Assembly (NCBI GenBank): GCA_027924585.1
Contig: BSBM01000461.1
Span: 4,896,501 to 4,960,500, forward strand
Reading direction: 5' to 3'
Length of the DNA stretch: 64,000 bases
Source: Larix kaempferi
Lineage: Eukaryota; Streptophyta; Pinopsida; Pinales; Pinaceae
Shown: positions 1-10,863 of the stretch, piece by piece
How positions within the stretch are numbered: position 1 is the stretch's first letter
Layout of the letters: each line of letters begins with the position of its first letter
Position numbers and translations under genes: made by a program
Notes under the pieces: model-generated
Databases searched by the model: none
What the model was told of the DNA's origin: nothing
What the model saw: only the letters and a program-made list of their open reading frames with translations

Positions 1-20
1 ATTATAATCACAGTGAAATT

Positions 21-332
21 GAACATACTAGTACAAACAAACATTCAAGTGTATTATTTAAAAAAATACTTTCATTTTCATTGTATTCATAATTGGTCTC
101 ACATCGCTCACGCCATTCAGGTGCAACAAGCATGGCCATAATCGATCTAACAAGAATGTGTCATTGACATCTTGGAAACATACTAGTACACACAAAAATT
201 ATTTAGTGTTTTATTTAACAAAATAGTTTCATTTTCATTTTATTCACAATTGGCCTCACATCGCTCACGCCATTCAGGTGCAGCAAGCAAGGCCATAATC
301 GATCTAACAAAAATGTGTCATTGACATCTTCG
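21..332. repeat. 157-bp tandem duplication
   Basis: Two adjacent copies of about 157 bp. The sequence CATTCAGGTGCA starts at 114 in copy one and 271 in copy two, and the surrounding bases (ATACTAGTACA, TCACATCGCTCACGC, GGCCATAATCGATCTAACA) match in both with scattered substitutions. Copy two overlaps the C-terminal coding end of the FCP1-like domain on the minus strand, so the duplication repeated the 3' end of that coding region. Confidence 0.85.
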
Positions 333-828
333 CAAGGATAAGTTTTTGTTATAATACAATTTCCTTCCTTGTTACAAACATGTTTTTCTTTCGAGTCATC
401 TACAATCACTGTATTTGTCGGATCCCAACCATGGATAAAAATGTCCCAAACTTTATCTAAAGACTTGCGAAATACATAAGTATTTCCATCACCCTGAAAA
501 CCCTCTCTAGCTACGGAAGAAAAATCTTCTTGTGTTAAAATTAATTTAAATTGTTCCCTTTTCAATCCCATTCTTTCTAACAATGTTGGAAAAAAGTCGT
601 CAACGTTTTTTCCTTGTGCAGATGTCCATACCCCAACTTCAAATATACTAAAGATTTTTACAAAAAATTATCTTAATCTTGGACGTATAAAATAATACTT
701 TGTTGATGATTCGATATTTGGTGTTCGTGGAAATCCAAGTTTCTTTTTTTTATGAAATGCGTGTAACAAAGCTCCATTGGAATCGAAAATAATCAATGGT
801 TTACTAGAAACAAATCTTCTAGTACTAT
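215..828 (-). pseudogene. FCP1/NLI-type phosphatase-like domain, copy C
   Basis: Members of this family (HAD superfamily) dephosphorylate phosphoserine, classically on the RNA polymerase II C-terminal domain. On the minus strand a good 3' splice acceptor (pyrimidine-rich run, then TTTGCAG) precedes an exon starting near 828. The translation contains PLIIFDSNGALL where the family has the catalytic DxDGT/V motif, then FEVGVWTSAQGKNV, then NTVIVDDSKEKH, the family's late Asp-Asp motif. The nucleophile Asp is kept but the second Asp is Asn. A TAA stop interrupts the frame near 665, between the RP and FEVGVW segments; the flanking residues are in the same frame, so it is a nonsense mutation or lies in an unrecognised intron. 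It is the last of three similar domains on this strand. Confidence 0.7.
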
Positions 829-1096
829 CTGCAAACAAAAAACACACACACACAACCCAGTCAATAAAATATTATGGTTCAACGTTTCTAAGTATATTGC
901 TTTCATGTTCAACAATTTTTTAAACACATTACCAGATACATGGTACGATGTCCATAAATAATATGAGAACTGTGCAATAAAACTTACATCAATTAAATGT
1001 AGAAGTTGTAAAAAATATACAAATCACTAAGTGAATTTTTTTTGTATAATATGACAGTCATTTGAAATTGAATGTCTTTAACCAACGCCCCATTTT

Positions 1097-1690
1097 TTAA
1101 CGAGGCCCGAGATAATTCAACAGAGAACACAACATCGTTTTTATAGTTATTTCTCTCTCTTGTGCACCGTTAAATGTCCAACTAGTCGGCATTTTCAAGC
1201 AGTTTTCCTTGCTATTATCCATTGGTTGATATTTCCATTCATCTATAAACAACATGTCTGTTTTTTATATATATCTCCATATTGGATAAGTACATCCTTG
1301 AACGAATTTTTTTATATGTTCTGTACTTCACCAACATTATAGTATGCAAACATTGAGTAATTATAAATAGTACTAAGTTTACATTGTTCTCGACCCCAAA
1401 TAAATACAAAGTCTTCATTTTTCAACCATTCAAATATACCAAGGAAATTTTTAATTTCCATGTTGTCGAGCAAGGAAAACCACAGAGCAACGTCAAAATG
1501 TTCTCTGGCAACACTGATAATTTCGGTGCTGAACATCCGTGCATAATAACGATAGCAATTATGGACAAAATGAGGTTGTTTGGAAGAATCTTCAATGTTG
1601 GATAACATCCGAACTCCAAAGTGCAATCTCTCTACTCCCGGGACCAATAGTTTCTTTTGCGGTGATATCCAGACTACATACAAGAACCGT
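1097..1690 (-). pseudogene. FCP1/NLI-type phosphatase-like domain, copy B
   Basis: Minus-strand translation gives KKLLVPGVERL at the position of the catalytic loop (both Asp lost), then TEIISVAREHFDVALW and FVFIWGREQC, which are family landmarks, then YYNVGEVQNI. A stop follows QNI, and after a frameshift near 1255 the match resumes with MLFIDEWKYQPMDN and CLKMPTSWTFNG, the late Asp motif and C-terminal end, finishing at a TAA at 1097-1099. It is therefore broken by at least one stop and one frameshift. The domain sits about 0.3 kb upstream (in gene direction) of copy C and 0.3 kb downstream of copy A. Family assignment is by recognition of motifs, not by a search. Confidence 0.6.
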
Positions 1691-1993
1691 GACTATATAT
1701 ATAACAACAACAACACTTTGTTCATAAAGTTAATGATCACAAACATGCAACTGTACATGAAGATGTTGATTTCCAAAGATTAATACAAAAATCACCCGAA
1801 ATTTCATAGATTCAAATGATTTAATAAAAGCATCACACTGATATAATAATATGTTACATTCAAAAGAAAATAGAAACGTCTCCGAAAAAACTAGAAAACA
1901 CATTGAATGATTTAAAATAGGCAATGATAGGTTACATCTAGAAATAGGCAATGATAGGTTACATTTGATGGTTGTCACTCAACCAGGATTCAA

Positions 1994-2517
1994 CTAGGAG
2001 AAGAAATTGAAGGTTTTGATATCAGTTGATTCATGCATTTTACTAAAACCCTGCCAAAGTCAATTTACCAATTCAGTATTTGTTCTAGTGGATGATGCAA
2101 TAAAGGGCTTACTCAAAATACAGTTTTTGTATAGATGTGCTTCACCATCATCACCCTCGAAAACAATCATGGATGTATTACTTTCCAATTTTTTGGTTGG
2201 GAACTCCTCCCACAAACTCTCCATATTTTTTGTGTATTTCCTTCTTTATCGTAGGTACATCTCTCTCGAAACCAAAAAAATAAAATTGTTTGCTCATATG
2301 ATTTATCTTCACTGCCTGCCATCAAATTTTTTGTAAACAGTAACTTCCCCTCATTGACACCACATTTAGATGACCAAATCCCAACATTGAATTTGGAAAG
2401 AAGTAATTCCAAAAACTTAATTGCATGTGTTTGTGACTCATATGAATTTTTTTTTGTGTTTAAATTCAAATTAACCATTAGTAATCTCTTCCCCCTGTTT
2501 AACTCTTTCTCCTCCAA
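1994..2517 (-). pseudogene. FCP1/NLI-type phosphatase-like domain, copy A
   Basis: Minus strand. The segment KRLLMVNLNLN stands where the catalytic DxDG motif should be (Asp replaced by Asn), followed by LLSKFNVGIWSSKC and ILFFWFRERCTYDKEGNTQK. An A-run near 2245 marks a frameshift; in the next frame the match continues as KNMESLWEEFPTKKLESNTS, then MIVFEGDDGEAHLYKN and SKPF, the expected late part of the domain, with a stop at 1994-1996. The landmarks come in the correct family order. With three such domains on one strand, either one multidomain gene or a local tandem duplication is present. All three look catalytically weakened or dead. Confidence 0.6.
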
Positions 2518-2713
2518 CAGTATTTTATTTTATTTTATTTATTTTTCTCTTTTGGAGTCATTTTCTGTGACTTTGTTGTGAAATAGAAAACCTTCCATTT
2601 CTAATATCAATAACATTTTTGTATGGAGAGCTGCACAGAAATATTGCTTGTCAGTATATATTTCAGAATAAATTTGTTTTATCAATTTAAGTAGAAAACA
2701 TTCTATCTTTTAC

Positions 2714-2980
2714 CTGTCAATGGCAGGCCAACATTTGAGTGGTGAGTAACATCACTGGAGACACCGCGTTTTGAAACCAATCCCTCTTCAGGTTCAATAT
2801 TGTCCAATCCCTCTGCTGGTTCTTTATTGTCCAAGCTCTCACCTTGTTAATTATTGTACAAGCTCCCTCCTGGTCCATTATTATCCAATATGATTTGTTG
2901 GCTAATATCCACGGACATCGTCGATGCCAGCTCTGGTTGTGGATGATACACATGTTGAATATCAGTACAGTCATTTTAAC
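2714..2980 (-). pseudogene. Linker exon with nonapeptide repeats
   Basis: An apparent exon on the minus strand: acceptor TTTCCAG before 2980 and donor GTAAAAG after 2714. The frame reads NDCTDIQHVYHPQPELAST, then ISQQIILDNN, a series of nine-residue repeats (consensus N-x-E-P-x-E-G-L-D), and SSDVTHHSNVGLPLT. It joins in phase 1 to the exon at 3093-3222, which supports real splicing. Two TAA codons interrupt it, one just after the junction and one in a repeat. It lies immediately upstream of FCP1-like copy A and probably belongs to the same gene. No domain recognised. Confidence 0.45.
2781..2890 (-). repeat. 27-bp coding minisatellite, about four copies
   Basis: Copies start at about 2781 (partial), 2802, 2829 and 2856, each exactly 27 bp, running into a partial copy. 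Because 27 is a multiple of three the array codes nine-residue repeats on the minus strand (NKEPAEGLD, NNGPGGSLY and variants). Confidence 0.75.
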
Positions 2981-3092
2981 CTGGAAATTTACAGGTATAC
3001 ACTTTATATAATTTTTTGCAAGTATTCAAGGTCACTATCCCCTTTCATAATTTAGTTAATTTAACCATGATCTTTGAAAAATAAATTGTTAC

Positions 3093-3222
3093 CTTCTTGT
3101 CCATCTTGTTCTCCAGTTTGGTAGTTCTTTGTGGATTCTCTATCACATTCAATTTCGTTATCGGATAGTATAATTTGATTGGACAATACCTGAGTGTGCT
3201 CTTTATTTGAAGTTGTAGTAGA
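3093..3222 (-). pseudogene. Small upstream exon, unrecognised
   Basis: Minus-strand open segment reading STTTSNKEHTQVLSNQIILS, then DNEIECDRESTKNYQTGEQD. It is bounded by an acceptor ending TAG before 3222 and a donor GAAG|GTAACA after 3093. The 130-bp length leaves phase 1, matching the frame of the next exon at 2980. No family recognised; polar and probably disordered. Confidence 0.4.
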
Positions 3223-3309
3223 CTACGAATTTAAAGAAGTTATTGAACATAACAGATCGAGAAAAGTAAAATAAAATCAAAGAAGACATCTGAAAATGTT
3301 AATAGAAAT

Positions 3310-4058
3310 ACCTTGTTTTATACCCAATTCATGATAGAAACTGTTCATAAACATGTCTTGTTGTATTATCTCCACAATAGAAATAACTATTCTTTCTGGC
3401 GACCTAATCAATGAACAAAGAAGTCTACCTCCTGCACGTACAACGAAAGAACTATGCCTCGAGAAGAGACCTGTCTAGAAACTATGTGATCCCAGAATTC
3501 TTGTGTCCTTTCTTTTGCAAAAACATGGCTTCTCGAACTATCGTTGTTAACCTTGGAAAAAGGTAAATGAATCATTGGTAAGCCCTCATCATTCCAATCC
3601 ATATCAATTTGAGAAGTAGACAAAATATCCTTATCCCTTCCAATGCTCCAACAATGTATAATAGAGAATCCTATAAACAAGTCCTTGGATAATTCTCTAT
3701 AAACTCCTTTGGTAGGATTCTATGTTACATGTTTTTTTGATTTCTTGCTAAAAATTGTGAAATATTTAGAAATCATATAAGAGTTTTCCATATCAGCTAA
3801 AAAAATACAAGTACATGCCGTTTCAGTTGATTCTAAGTAGTACAAAAACGAAAGCATATCTTCTTCTATCTAGGGACTATCACAATTACACATATCAACA
3901 ACAACAAATTCACAGCTGACTGTCGCACCAAAAAATGCAATGGATATGAGTGTGTTGACCAAAGATGCAAGATAACAACATTGACAATCAAACTGTGAAC
4001 TATTTTTTACATCGTCAATGGACATACCCATCCCCTCTTTATTGATATATAGATTCAA
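3310..4058 (-). pseudogene. DNA-methyltransferase-like region, decayed
   Basis: Minus strand. The order of pieces resembles an amino (N4/N6-type) DNA methyltransferase: FVVVDMCNCDSP in place of a D/NPPW/Y loop, then a stop, then MLSFLYYLESTETACTCIFL, then IHCWSIGRDKDILS, DMDWNDEGLPMIHLP, FWDHIVSRQVSSRGIVLSLY where methyltransferases have a GxxVLDxFxGxG motif I, and VEIIQQDMFMNSFYHELGIK at the end. The catalytic and SAM-binding motifs are not canonical, so the assignment is an inference from layout. At least three stops or frameshifts are needed. Transposon-borne methylase relics and an unrelated domain are alternatives. Confidence 0.35.
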
Positions 4059-4064
4059 TATTTT

Positions 4065-5800
4065 CTAAGCGTCATTTGTTATTTTGGTACCATTATCCAC
4101 TTCATATTCTTTCTTTCTCTTTGTACTCGGAGATTTTGCTTGCTTTCCGGACCATAAAATACTGCACAGTTGTTGGATATGGTTTGATGCAATTTTATAG
4201 ATTTCAATGACGTTATGGTTAGTGACAATCTGTGATCGATCAGTTTGAACATCATGAACTTTGAAATATTCAAAGATCGAATGCCTGGTTGACCTCTCGT
4301 CCTTGATTCGTTTGCAATATTGATATAAATTCTCTGTGCAATCGTTTTTCTCGACTGATGTGCTCATCCAAACCGATCCATTGATTATATTGTCCTCCAC
4401 AGTGGTCAATTCATCTTCATCAAGATCACGCAATGGTCTAAAAAAATTAGAGCCATGATTCTTTATTTTATTTTGAACAAAATCATCCTGAGTGATGCTC
4501 TTGGGTGAGCATGGCAAGGAACCACTTTTGTAAAGCTCGAATACAGACATCCATTTGCTCCACAATCGATCTGATGTCAAAACAAGAGTTAGCTTGTCTT
4601 TAAAGATGTCCTTTGTTTGAACAACAAAGATATCCATACATTCAGCTTGGGAAGACTGCAAACATATAAAATTAAAGATAATATTTAATTTTCTAATTTC
4701 ATAACACATGTAGCAATCTAAAGACTTTGATTGATAAGAAGAAAAATTCGATACCTTCCAACCATCACTAGAAACGTTTCCCTTTCCCAGGAGGGATGGC
4801 ATACAACAGGAGATCCATTTATCTCTTGCTTTTACAACTTGAGAAATGAATGGAGTGTCTGCAAATTCCTTGTTTGATAAATTTTGTTGTTTGCATAATT
4901 TGTTGATAATGTGCCAAGGAACATCTTTATGTAGAAGATGAGTTGTTCGATGTCGATACCTTGAATGGACCTGTTTATATTGATAATCTACAATGATTCA
5001 TTTCTGCACAGAAATAGTATGTTTCCCATCCAATATATAAAAATTTACTAATGGAAAATTAATTTCGTCTTCATTTCTAGTAAGAAATCCCAATGTGGTA
5101 TCCTTGTCGAAAGGCAATAGAATAGCATCTCTCAATGTTGTTGTAAATGTATGGAGAAGAGATACAACCATATTTTGCACGACCTCCTCATCAAATTTTC
5201 GATATTGTAACTCTGGAGGCACAACAACACATCTTGTTACGTCAATAGAAAAAACTTTCTCATTGAAAAAAAGTATTTGATCTACCCTTGTTGAACTTAT
5301 TTTGAACTTTCGAAGCTCTTAGTCGCTTTCCGCATCATCGCTTTAGAAGAACTTGATTTGAGTGGTTTAAAGGAAGATTTGTCCACATCTTTTACAATAT
5401 AATGGAGAAATGTTCTTCTAAGGTAGATAAGAATCCTTTCATGGATTACATTTATCAACTTCTTTTCAAAATTCATGTAATGCAATACAGACGAAGTTTT
5501 CACAGCCATGATTCTTTTCTTCCATATCAACAAAATTCTTTTCTTCAAAGATGATGCGGTATTAATTCCAGAACGATTTAGAAACATCATACGAGGGAAA
5601 AACCCACCCTTGCTTCGTACAAGAAACTAGATCTGGATCGGGACCACTTTTCATTAGATCTGGTCCATAACTACAAACCATAATATCAACTTGTAGAAGG
5701 AAACACATTTCTCTATCGACCACTTCAACTTGAACTCGCAATAATTCGTTAGAAATGAGATCCGTAGATGTCAATATTCCACCTCTAATTTGAGATCCAT
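4065..5800 (-). pseudogene. Unrecognised decayed coding region
   Basis: Several minus-strand segments read as one protein in sequence: SFWN at about 5562, VVVPPELQYRKFDEEVVQNM to DGKHTISVQK (5222-4998), RYRHRTTHLLHKDVPWHIIN and FISQVVKARDKWISC (4970-4800), then a long open stretch (4802-4065) with SQAECMDIFVVQTKDIFKDK, DRLWSKWMSVFELYKSGSLP and a Lys/Arg-rich end, SPSTKRKKEYEVD. Composition looks protein-coding rather than random, but it has several internal stops between 5560 and 5280. I do not recognise the family. It is immediately upstream of the methyltransferase-like part on the same strand and may be its N-terminal region. Confidence 0.4.
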
Positions 5801-6169
5801 CCTAATCCAAGAAGAATCTCAACATACCATCCATTCTTGAATAAACCAAGGTTGTGATCTTTTAACAATTCAAGGAACGAGATTTCCTGGTAATTACTAA
5901 GGCTCAACAATGTAGACATGCTTTATCTTCAAAACAATAAATATTAAGTAGTTAATATAAGAATGCATACAATGTTTATAATTATAAATTAGTGTTTTAA
6001 TATTATATGTATACTTGCAAATGTTCATGCTAATGATCAATGGCTAAGGAACAACCCCTCATTTTCAAAATCAATTGATTGATTAAGAACAAATATGCTA
6101 GCATTATCCATGAGAGATTGAATGCACATTTTATAGATTCATTTGAGATAGCATCGATCATAGAAGGAG
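5801..6169. other. AT-rich spacer
   Basis: AT-rich sequence between the decayed gene and the tandem array. I see no ORF, repeat or structured element in it. Confidence 0.5.
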
Positions 6170-6440
6170 AGATCATCATAGAAGGGGCGACCGATCCTTC
6201 TTGTTAGAAGTCGGAAGTCAGGATAAATATTGTTTCTATGTTATAACTTATGCAATGTCCCAATTCCTACTATTTACCTCAGAAGTCAGAAATTGGGAAT
6301 TGCTGGCCCAGCCTTAGTAGATTACATATGTTTACATTTCCCTCGAAACGGAAGGTGCGGCCGACCCTTTTTTTGCCCAGTATTATTTACATAATAGTTC
6401 TAGACTACAAGAAGGGGAGACCGACTCTTCTCTGATTGCA

Positions 6441-6959
6441 GGGAAGAGTCTACAGCTAATTGCGTAGACTGGTATTGTTACCCTTTTGAAATAATAAAAG
6501 AACAGTTCCTGTGGACGTTACTCCCGCATGGGGTAAACCACGTAAATCAGTGTGTTTATGTGTATGAGTTTATGACATGTTTTGTATTCAAGTTTATATG
6601 AGTTTATGTACTTACTTTCGTATGTATATGAATGGTAATCGCACATTGTGTAATTGGAATACAAGTGCATGACTGTGAAAAAGAAACACATAGTTTGATG
6701 AATTCGTGCTAACTGGTGAATACATTAGAGATTCAACATAGTTTTGTATATTGCAATAGCTGCAAAGTGCGAAGTCATTTGTTATTCTATCCCATTAGTA
6801 GATGTTAAATAGAACGTTAAGTGAAGATCTTAACCACATCTATGCATCTCCATGGTTACAGAAGCTTGATTCTGCAACCCCCCATATTCGCTTCGGATGA
6901 GACTTCAACCTGTTTACAAGGTGATGCCGAAGGGGCCAGTGAAAGGGGTTTTGTTGTGT
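6441..6959. other. Non-coding insert in the array, possible LTR fragment
   Basis: A stretch not built from the array monomer. TTCCTGTGGACG (about 6510) followed by GTAAACCACGTAAATC resembles the R-U5 area of plant LTRs in my experience, and an AATAAAAG signal precedes it at about 6490. No matching second LTR was found, so this is only a hint. Confidence 0.25.
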
Positions 6960-7295
6960 ATACATTTATCTCATGAATGAAGGGTTGGTTGACACTTCTT
7001 GTGCCTAAGATTCTTTTCATAATAGTTCTATACAGTAAGAAGGGTCAATCGATCCTTCTTTTGTTCGCCATTTTGGATACTGGTGAATTCACAATTCTCT
7101 ACTAAACGAAGGGGCGGTCGATCCTTCTTACTAGATGTCAGAAGTCGGGATAATGTTTTTTATATTTTGTAACTTAACCAATGTCCCAATCGCCACGGTT
7201 ACAGAAGCTTGATTCTCTAAACCTCCATATTTTCTTCGGGTGAGAATTCAACCTATTTATTGGGATATGCCGGAAGGGCCAGTGAAAGATTTCAC
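6850..7295. repeat. Direct duplication about 343 bp apart
   Basis: The block GGTTACAGAAGCTTGATTCT...CCCATATT(C/T)...TTCGG(A/G)TGAGA(C/A)TTCAACCT...GGCCAGTGAAAG occurs at about 6855-6945 and again at about 7198-7290. It brackets one outlying monomer of the tandem array, so the larger unit including the monomer was probably duplicated. Confidence 0.7.
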
Positions 7296-7740
7296 TCGTA
7301 AATTAGATCTTCCTGCAATCCGCATTGCGGGTTGTGGAATAGAGGAATTGCTAGAACGTTTTAAGAAATTTAAGTATCTGTAATCCGCAATATATTTGCG
7401 GGTTCATAAAAGGTGATGAAATTTATTTATTTTTAAGTTTGGTTTCCGCTTTCCACAATCCGCATTGCAGAATGCAGAACCAAAAATATTTGTTTTTGAT
7501 TGATCAAACAATTTTCGGATTCCGCAATTTGGATGCACATTTCCGAAATGCGGAAGCAAGAAATTCATTCTCATAAAAAATGCTATTCCCGGGATACTGA
7601 AAACGATGTATTTCCATGAAAAACAAGGCCTCCCACAAATCATGAAAATTCATAAAAACAAGCGTTATTTAAAAGTTTTTATTGATATCAAAGCATGCAA
7701 AGGTAATAATGAAAAAACCTCAATCATAAAACCCCACTTC
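7296..7740. other. Spacer rich in TCCGCAAT/ATTGCGG motifs
   Basis: The words AATCCGCA, TTCCGCAAT, ATTGCGG and AATGCGG recur at least seven times in both orientations between 7315 and 7560, many as near-palindromes. The minus-strand open frame over this area appears to be a by-product. No coding domain is recognised. Confidence 0.4.
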
Positions 7741-9600
7741 GAGATATTTGTACAAATCACTCATAAATGAAGGGGCGAAAGGTCCTTCTTCTGCCCATTA
7801 TTCTTTTCATAATAGTTCTAGACTACAAAAAGGGTCGGTCTATCCTTCTTGTGTTCACCATTCTGGATATAGGTGTTTACACTTATCTACTAAACAAAGG
7901 GGCGGCCAATCCTTCTTGTCGCAAGTCGGGATAAATATTGTTGATATGCTATAACTTGGCCAATGTACCGATCCCAACTATTTATTGGGAAATTCGGAAG
8001 TTTGGAATTGTCATCCCAGCCTTCGTAGGTTGAATATTTTTACAATTCACTCATAAATGAAGGATCGGCCGACCTTTCTTATGCCCAGTATTCTCTTCAA
8101 AATAGTTCTAAATTGCAATAAGGGTCGGTCCATCCTTCTTGTGTTCACCATTTTGGATACAGGTGAATTGTAACATATAGGTGTTTACACTTCTCTACTA
8201 AACGAAGGGGCGGTCGATCCTTCTTGTCACAAGTCGGGACAAATATTGTTGATATGTTGTAACTTGGCCAATGTACTGATCCCAACTATTTATTGAGAAA
8301 GTGGGAAGTTTGAAATTGTCGTCCCAGCTTTCGTAGGTTGAATAATTTTACAATTCACTCATAAATGAAGGGTCGGACGATATTTCTTGTTCCCAGTATT
8401 CTGTTCAAAATAGTTCTAAATTGCAAGAAGTGTCGGGTGATCCTTCTTGTGTTCACCATTCTAGATATAGGTGAATTGTAAGATATAGTTGTTTACACTT
8501 CTCTACTAAATGAAGGGGTGGTCGATCCTTCTTGTCTCAAGTCAGGATATATATTGTTGATATGGTGTAACTTAGCCAATGTACCAATCCCTACTATTTA
8601 TTATAGAATTTAGAAGTCTGAAATTTTCGTCCCAGCCTTCGTAGGTTGAATATTTTTACAATTCACTCATAAATGAAGGGTCGGTCGACCTCTCTTGTGC
8701 CCAGTATTCTGTTCAAAATAGTTCTAAACTGCAAGAAGGGTCGGTCGATCCTTTTTGTGTTCACCATTCTAGATACAGGTGAATGGTTGGATATAGGTGT
8801 TCACAATTTTATACTAAACGAAGGGGTGACCAATCCTTCTTGTCGGAAGTCAGAATTCAGGATAAATATTATTTATATGTTATAACTTGGCCAATATCCC
8901 GGTCCCTACTATTTATTGCGGAATTTGGGAGTCTGGAATTGTCGTCCCTACCTTAGTAGATTATATATTTTTACATTTACCTCTTAAACAAAGGTTCGTC
9001 CGACCCTTCTTCTGCTCAATATTTTTTCAGTGTTCACCATTTTGGATATACATGAATTGACGGCCTAGCCTTCATAGGTTGAATATTTTTACAATTCACT
9101 CATAAATGAAGGGTCGACCAACCTTTCTTATGCCTAGTATTCTGTTCAAAATAGTTCTAAACTGCAAGAAGGGTCGGTTGATCCTTCTTGTGTTCACCAT
9201 TCTAGATACAAGTGAATGGTTTGATATAGGTGTTCACAATTTTCTACTAAACGAAGGGGCGACCGATCCTTCTTGTCGAAAGTCGGAAGTCAGGATAAAT
9301 ATTGTATATATGTTATAATTTAGCCAATCTCTCAGTCCCTACTATTTACCGTGGAACTTGGGAGTCTGGAATTGTCATCCCATCCTTCGTAGATTGGATA
9401 TTTTTACATTTATCTCTTAAACAAAGGGTCATCCGACCCTTCTTATGCTCAATATTTTCCCAGTGTTCACCAATCTGGATATACATGAATTAACGGCCCA
9501 AACTTCGTAGGTTGAATATTTCTACAATTTCCTCATAAATGAAAGGTCTAATGACATTTCTTGTGCCCAATATTCTATTCAAAATAGTTCTAGACTGCAA

Positions 9601-9620
9601 GAAGGATCGGTCGATCCTTC
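9601..9620. other. Perfect inverted repeat within the array
   Basis: GAAGGATCG-GT-CGATCCTTC: 9-bp arms with a 2-bp centre, a perfect palindrome. Sister monomers carry the same site with one to three mismatches, for example CAAGAAGG...CCTTCTTG at about 9161-9190. Confidence 0.9.
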
Positions 9621-10190
9621 TTGTGTTCACCATTCTGGATACAGGTGAATGGTTGAATATAGGTGTTCACAATTTTATACTAAACGAAGGGGCAGTTGAT
9701 CCTTCTTGTTGGAGGTCGGAAGTTGAGATAAATATTGTTTATATTTTGTAACTTAGCCAATATCAGTTTTCTACTATTTACTGCGGAAGTTGGGAGTCGA
9801 GAATTGTCGTCCCATCCTTCGTAGATTAAATATTTTTACATATATCTCATAAATGAAGGGTCGTCCGACCCTTCTTGTGCTCAGAATTTTTTCAGTGTTC
9901 ACCATTATGGATATACATGAATTGATGGCGTAGCCTTTGTAGGTTGAATATTGTTACAATTCCCTCATAAATGAAGGGGCGGCCGACCCTTCTTCTGCCC
10001 AGTATTATTTTCATAATAGTTCTAGACTGCGAGAAAGGTCGGACGATATTTTTTGTGTTAACCATTCTGGATACACGTGAATTGCTAGATATAGGTGTTC
10101 ACAATTATCTACTAAACGAAGGGGCGACCGATCCTTCTTGTCAGAATTCGGACGTCGGGAAAGCTTACTCAGGAAAAGTGGCCATTTGGG

Positions 10191-10860
10191 AGACAATTAT
10201 GTTTCACATGTAACAAATGATTATCATGATCATTGAATTTTATGGACAAGAATATGTGTAGTTTCTTTGATTCATAATATGAATAGCAAGAGGCTCTTTT
10301 TCTTCTAGGAAAACAAAAAGAGCATCTAACTAGGATGAATTCTGCATTAATTTGGAAGAAAGAACATTGACAATATTTAAATGTGTGTATCAACGCATAT
10401 AAAATGAATTCTAACTCGCATACTATAGTCAAATATGAGGCAAAGCGATAAGATGTTGTAACACGAAATACATTCACAAAAGAGAAATTAAAAGACTGAA
10501 GTAAGTGACAACATATGAATCTCTATTTCCGAGACTTGTACTTCTTCTCTTCATTACAGTCTTCAAAAAATATTACATCACCCTATTTTTTGCTCTCAGA
10601 TCCAACCCATAATACTTTGTAAAATCAAAATTTATACAAAACGTTCTTCGAATTCTTCGCTAAAAAGATAAATTTCAAAGAAATCTCTCTACTGCAACAC
10701 TCTAGAAGTTAATAAAGGAACTGCAATGTCATTTAAAATTAAGACACCTGAATATTCATTCTTGATATAGGCTGTATTTTGTTTTCCCAAGGTTTTCAAC
10801 AATTTTCCATTGCTCTTGAGTTGGGATTTCATAATCAATCATTTCTTTCACCATCACCTC
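10191..10860. other. AT-rich spacer
   Basis: No convincing gene or repeat. A minus-strand frame of 102 codons at 10169-10477 has no recognisable composition or homology and starts inside the repeat array, so it is left out. Confidence 0.45.
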
Positions 10861-10863
10861 CAA

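Larger units (their letters stand above)
6170..10190. repeat. Tandem array with expanding monomer (290-308-433 bp)
   Basis: The marker CAATTCACTCATAAATGAAG (with variants) recurs at 7753, 8043, 8351, 8659, 9092, 9525 and 9957, giving spacings of 290, 308, 308, 433, 433 and 432 bp. The longer monomer contains an extra ~125-bp block (TTACATTTACCTCTTAAACAAAGG and following) that looks like a diverged partial copy of the monomer itself. Each monomer has about three near-palindromes of the form GAAGG-N(8-10)-CCTTC. Outlying copies lie at 6170-6440 and 6960-7190, separated by unrelated sequence. The short open frames starting at 8673, 9106, 9539 and 9971 are reading-frame by-products of the repeat. 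Confidence 0.9.

Noticed and set aside
8673-10213. Repeated 70-codon frames in the tandem array
   Set aside because: Spaced exactly as the monomer; the sequence is dominated by non-coding palindromes and no family is recognisable.
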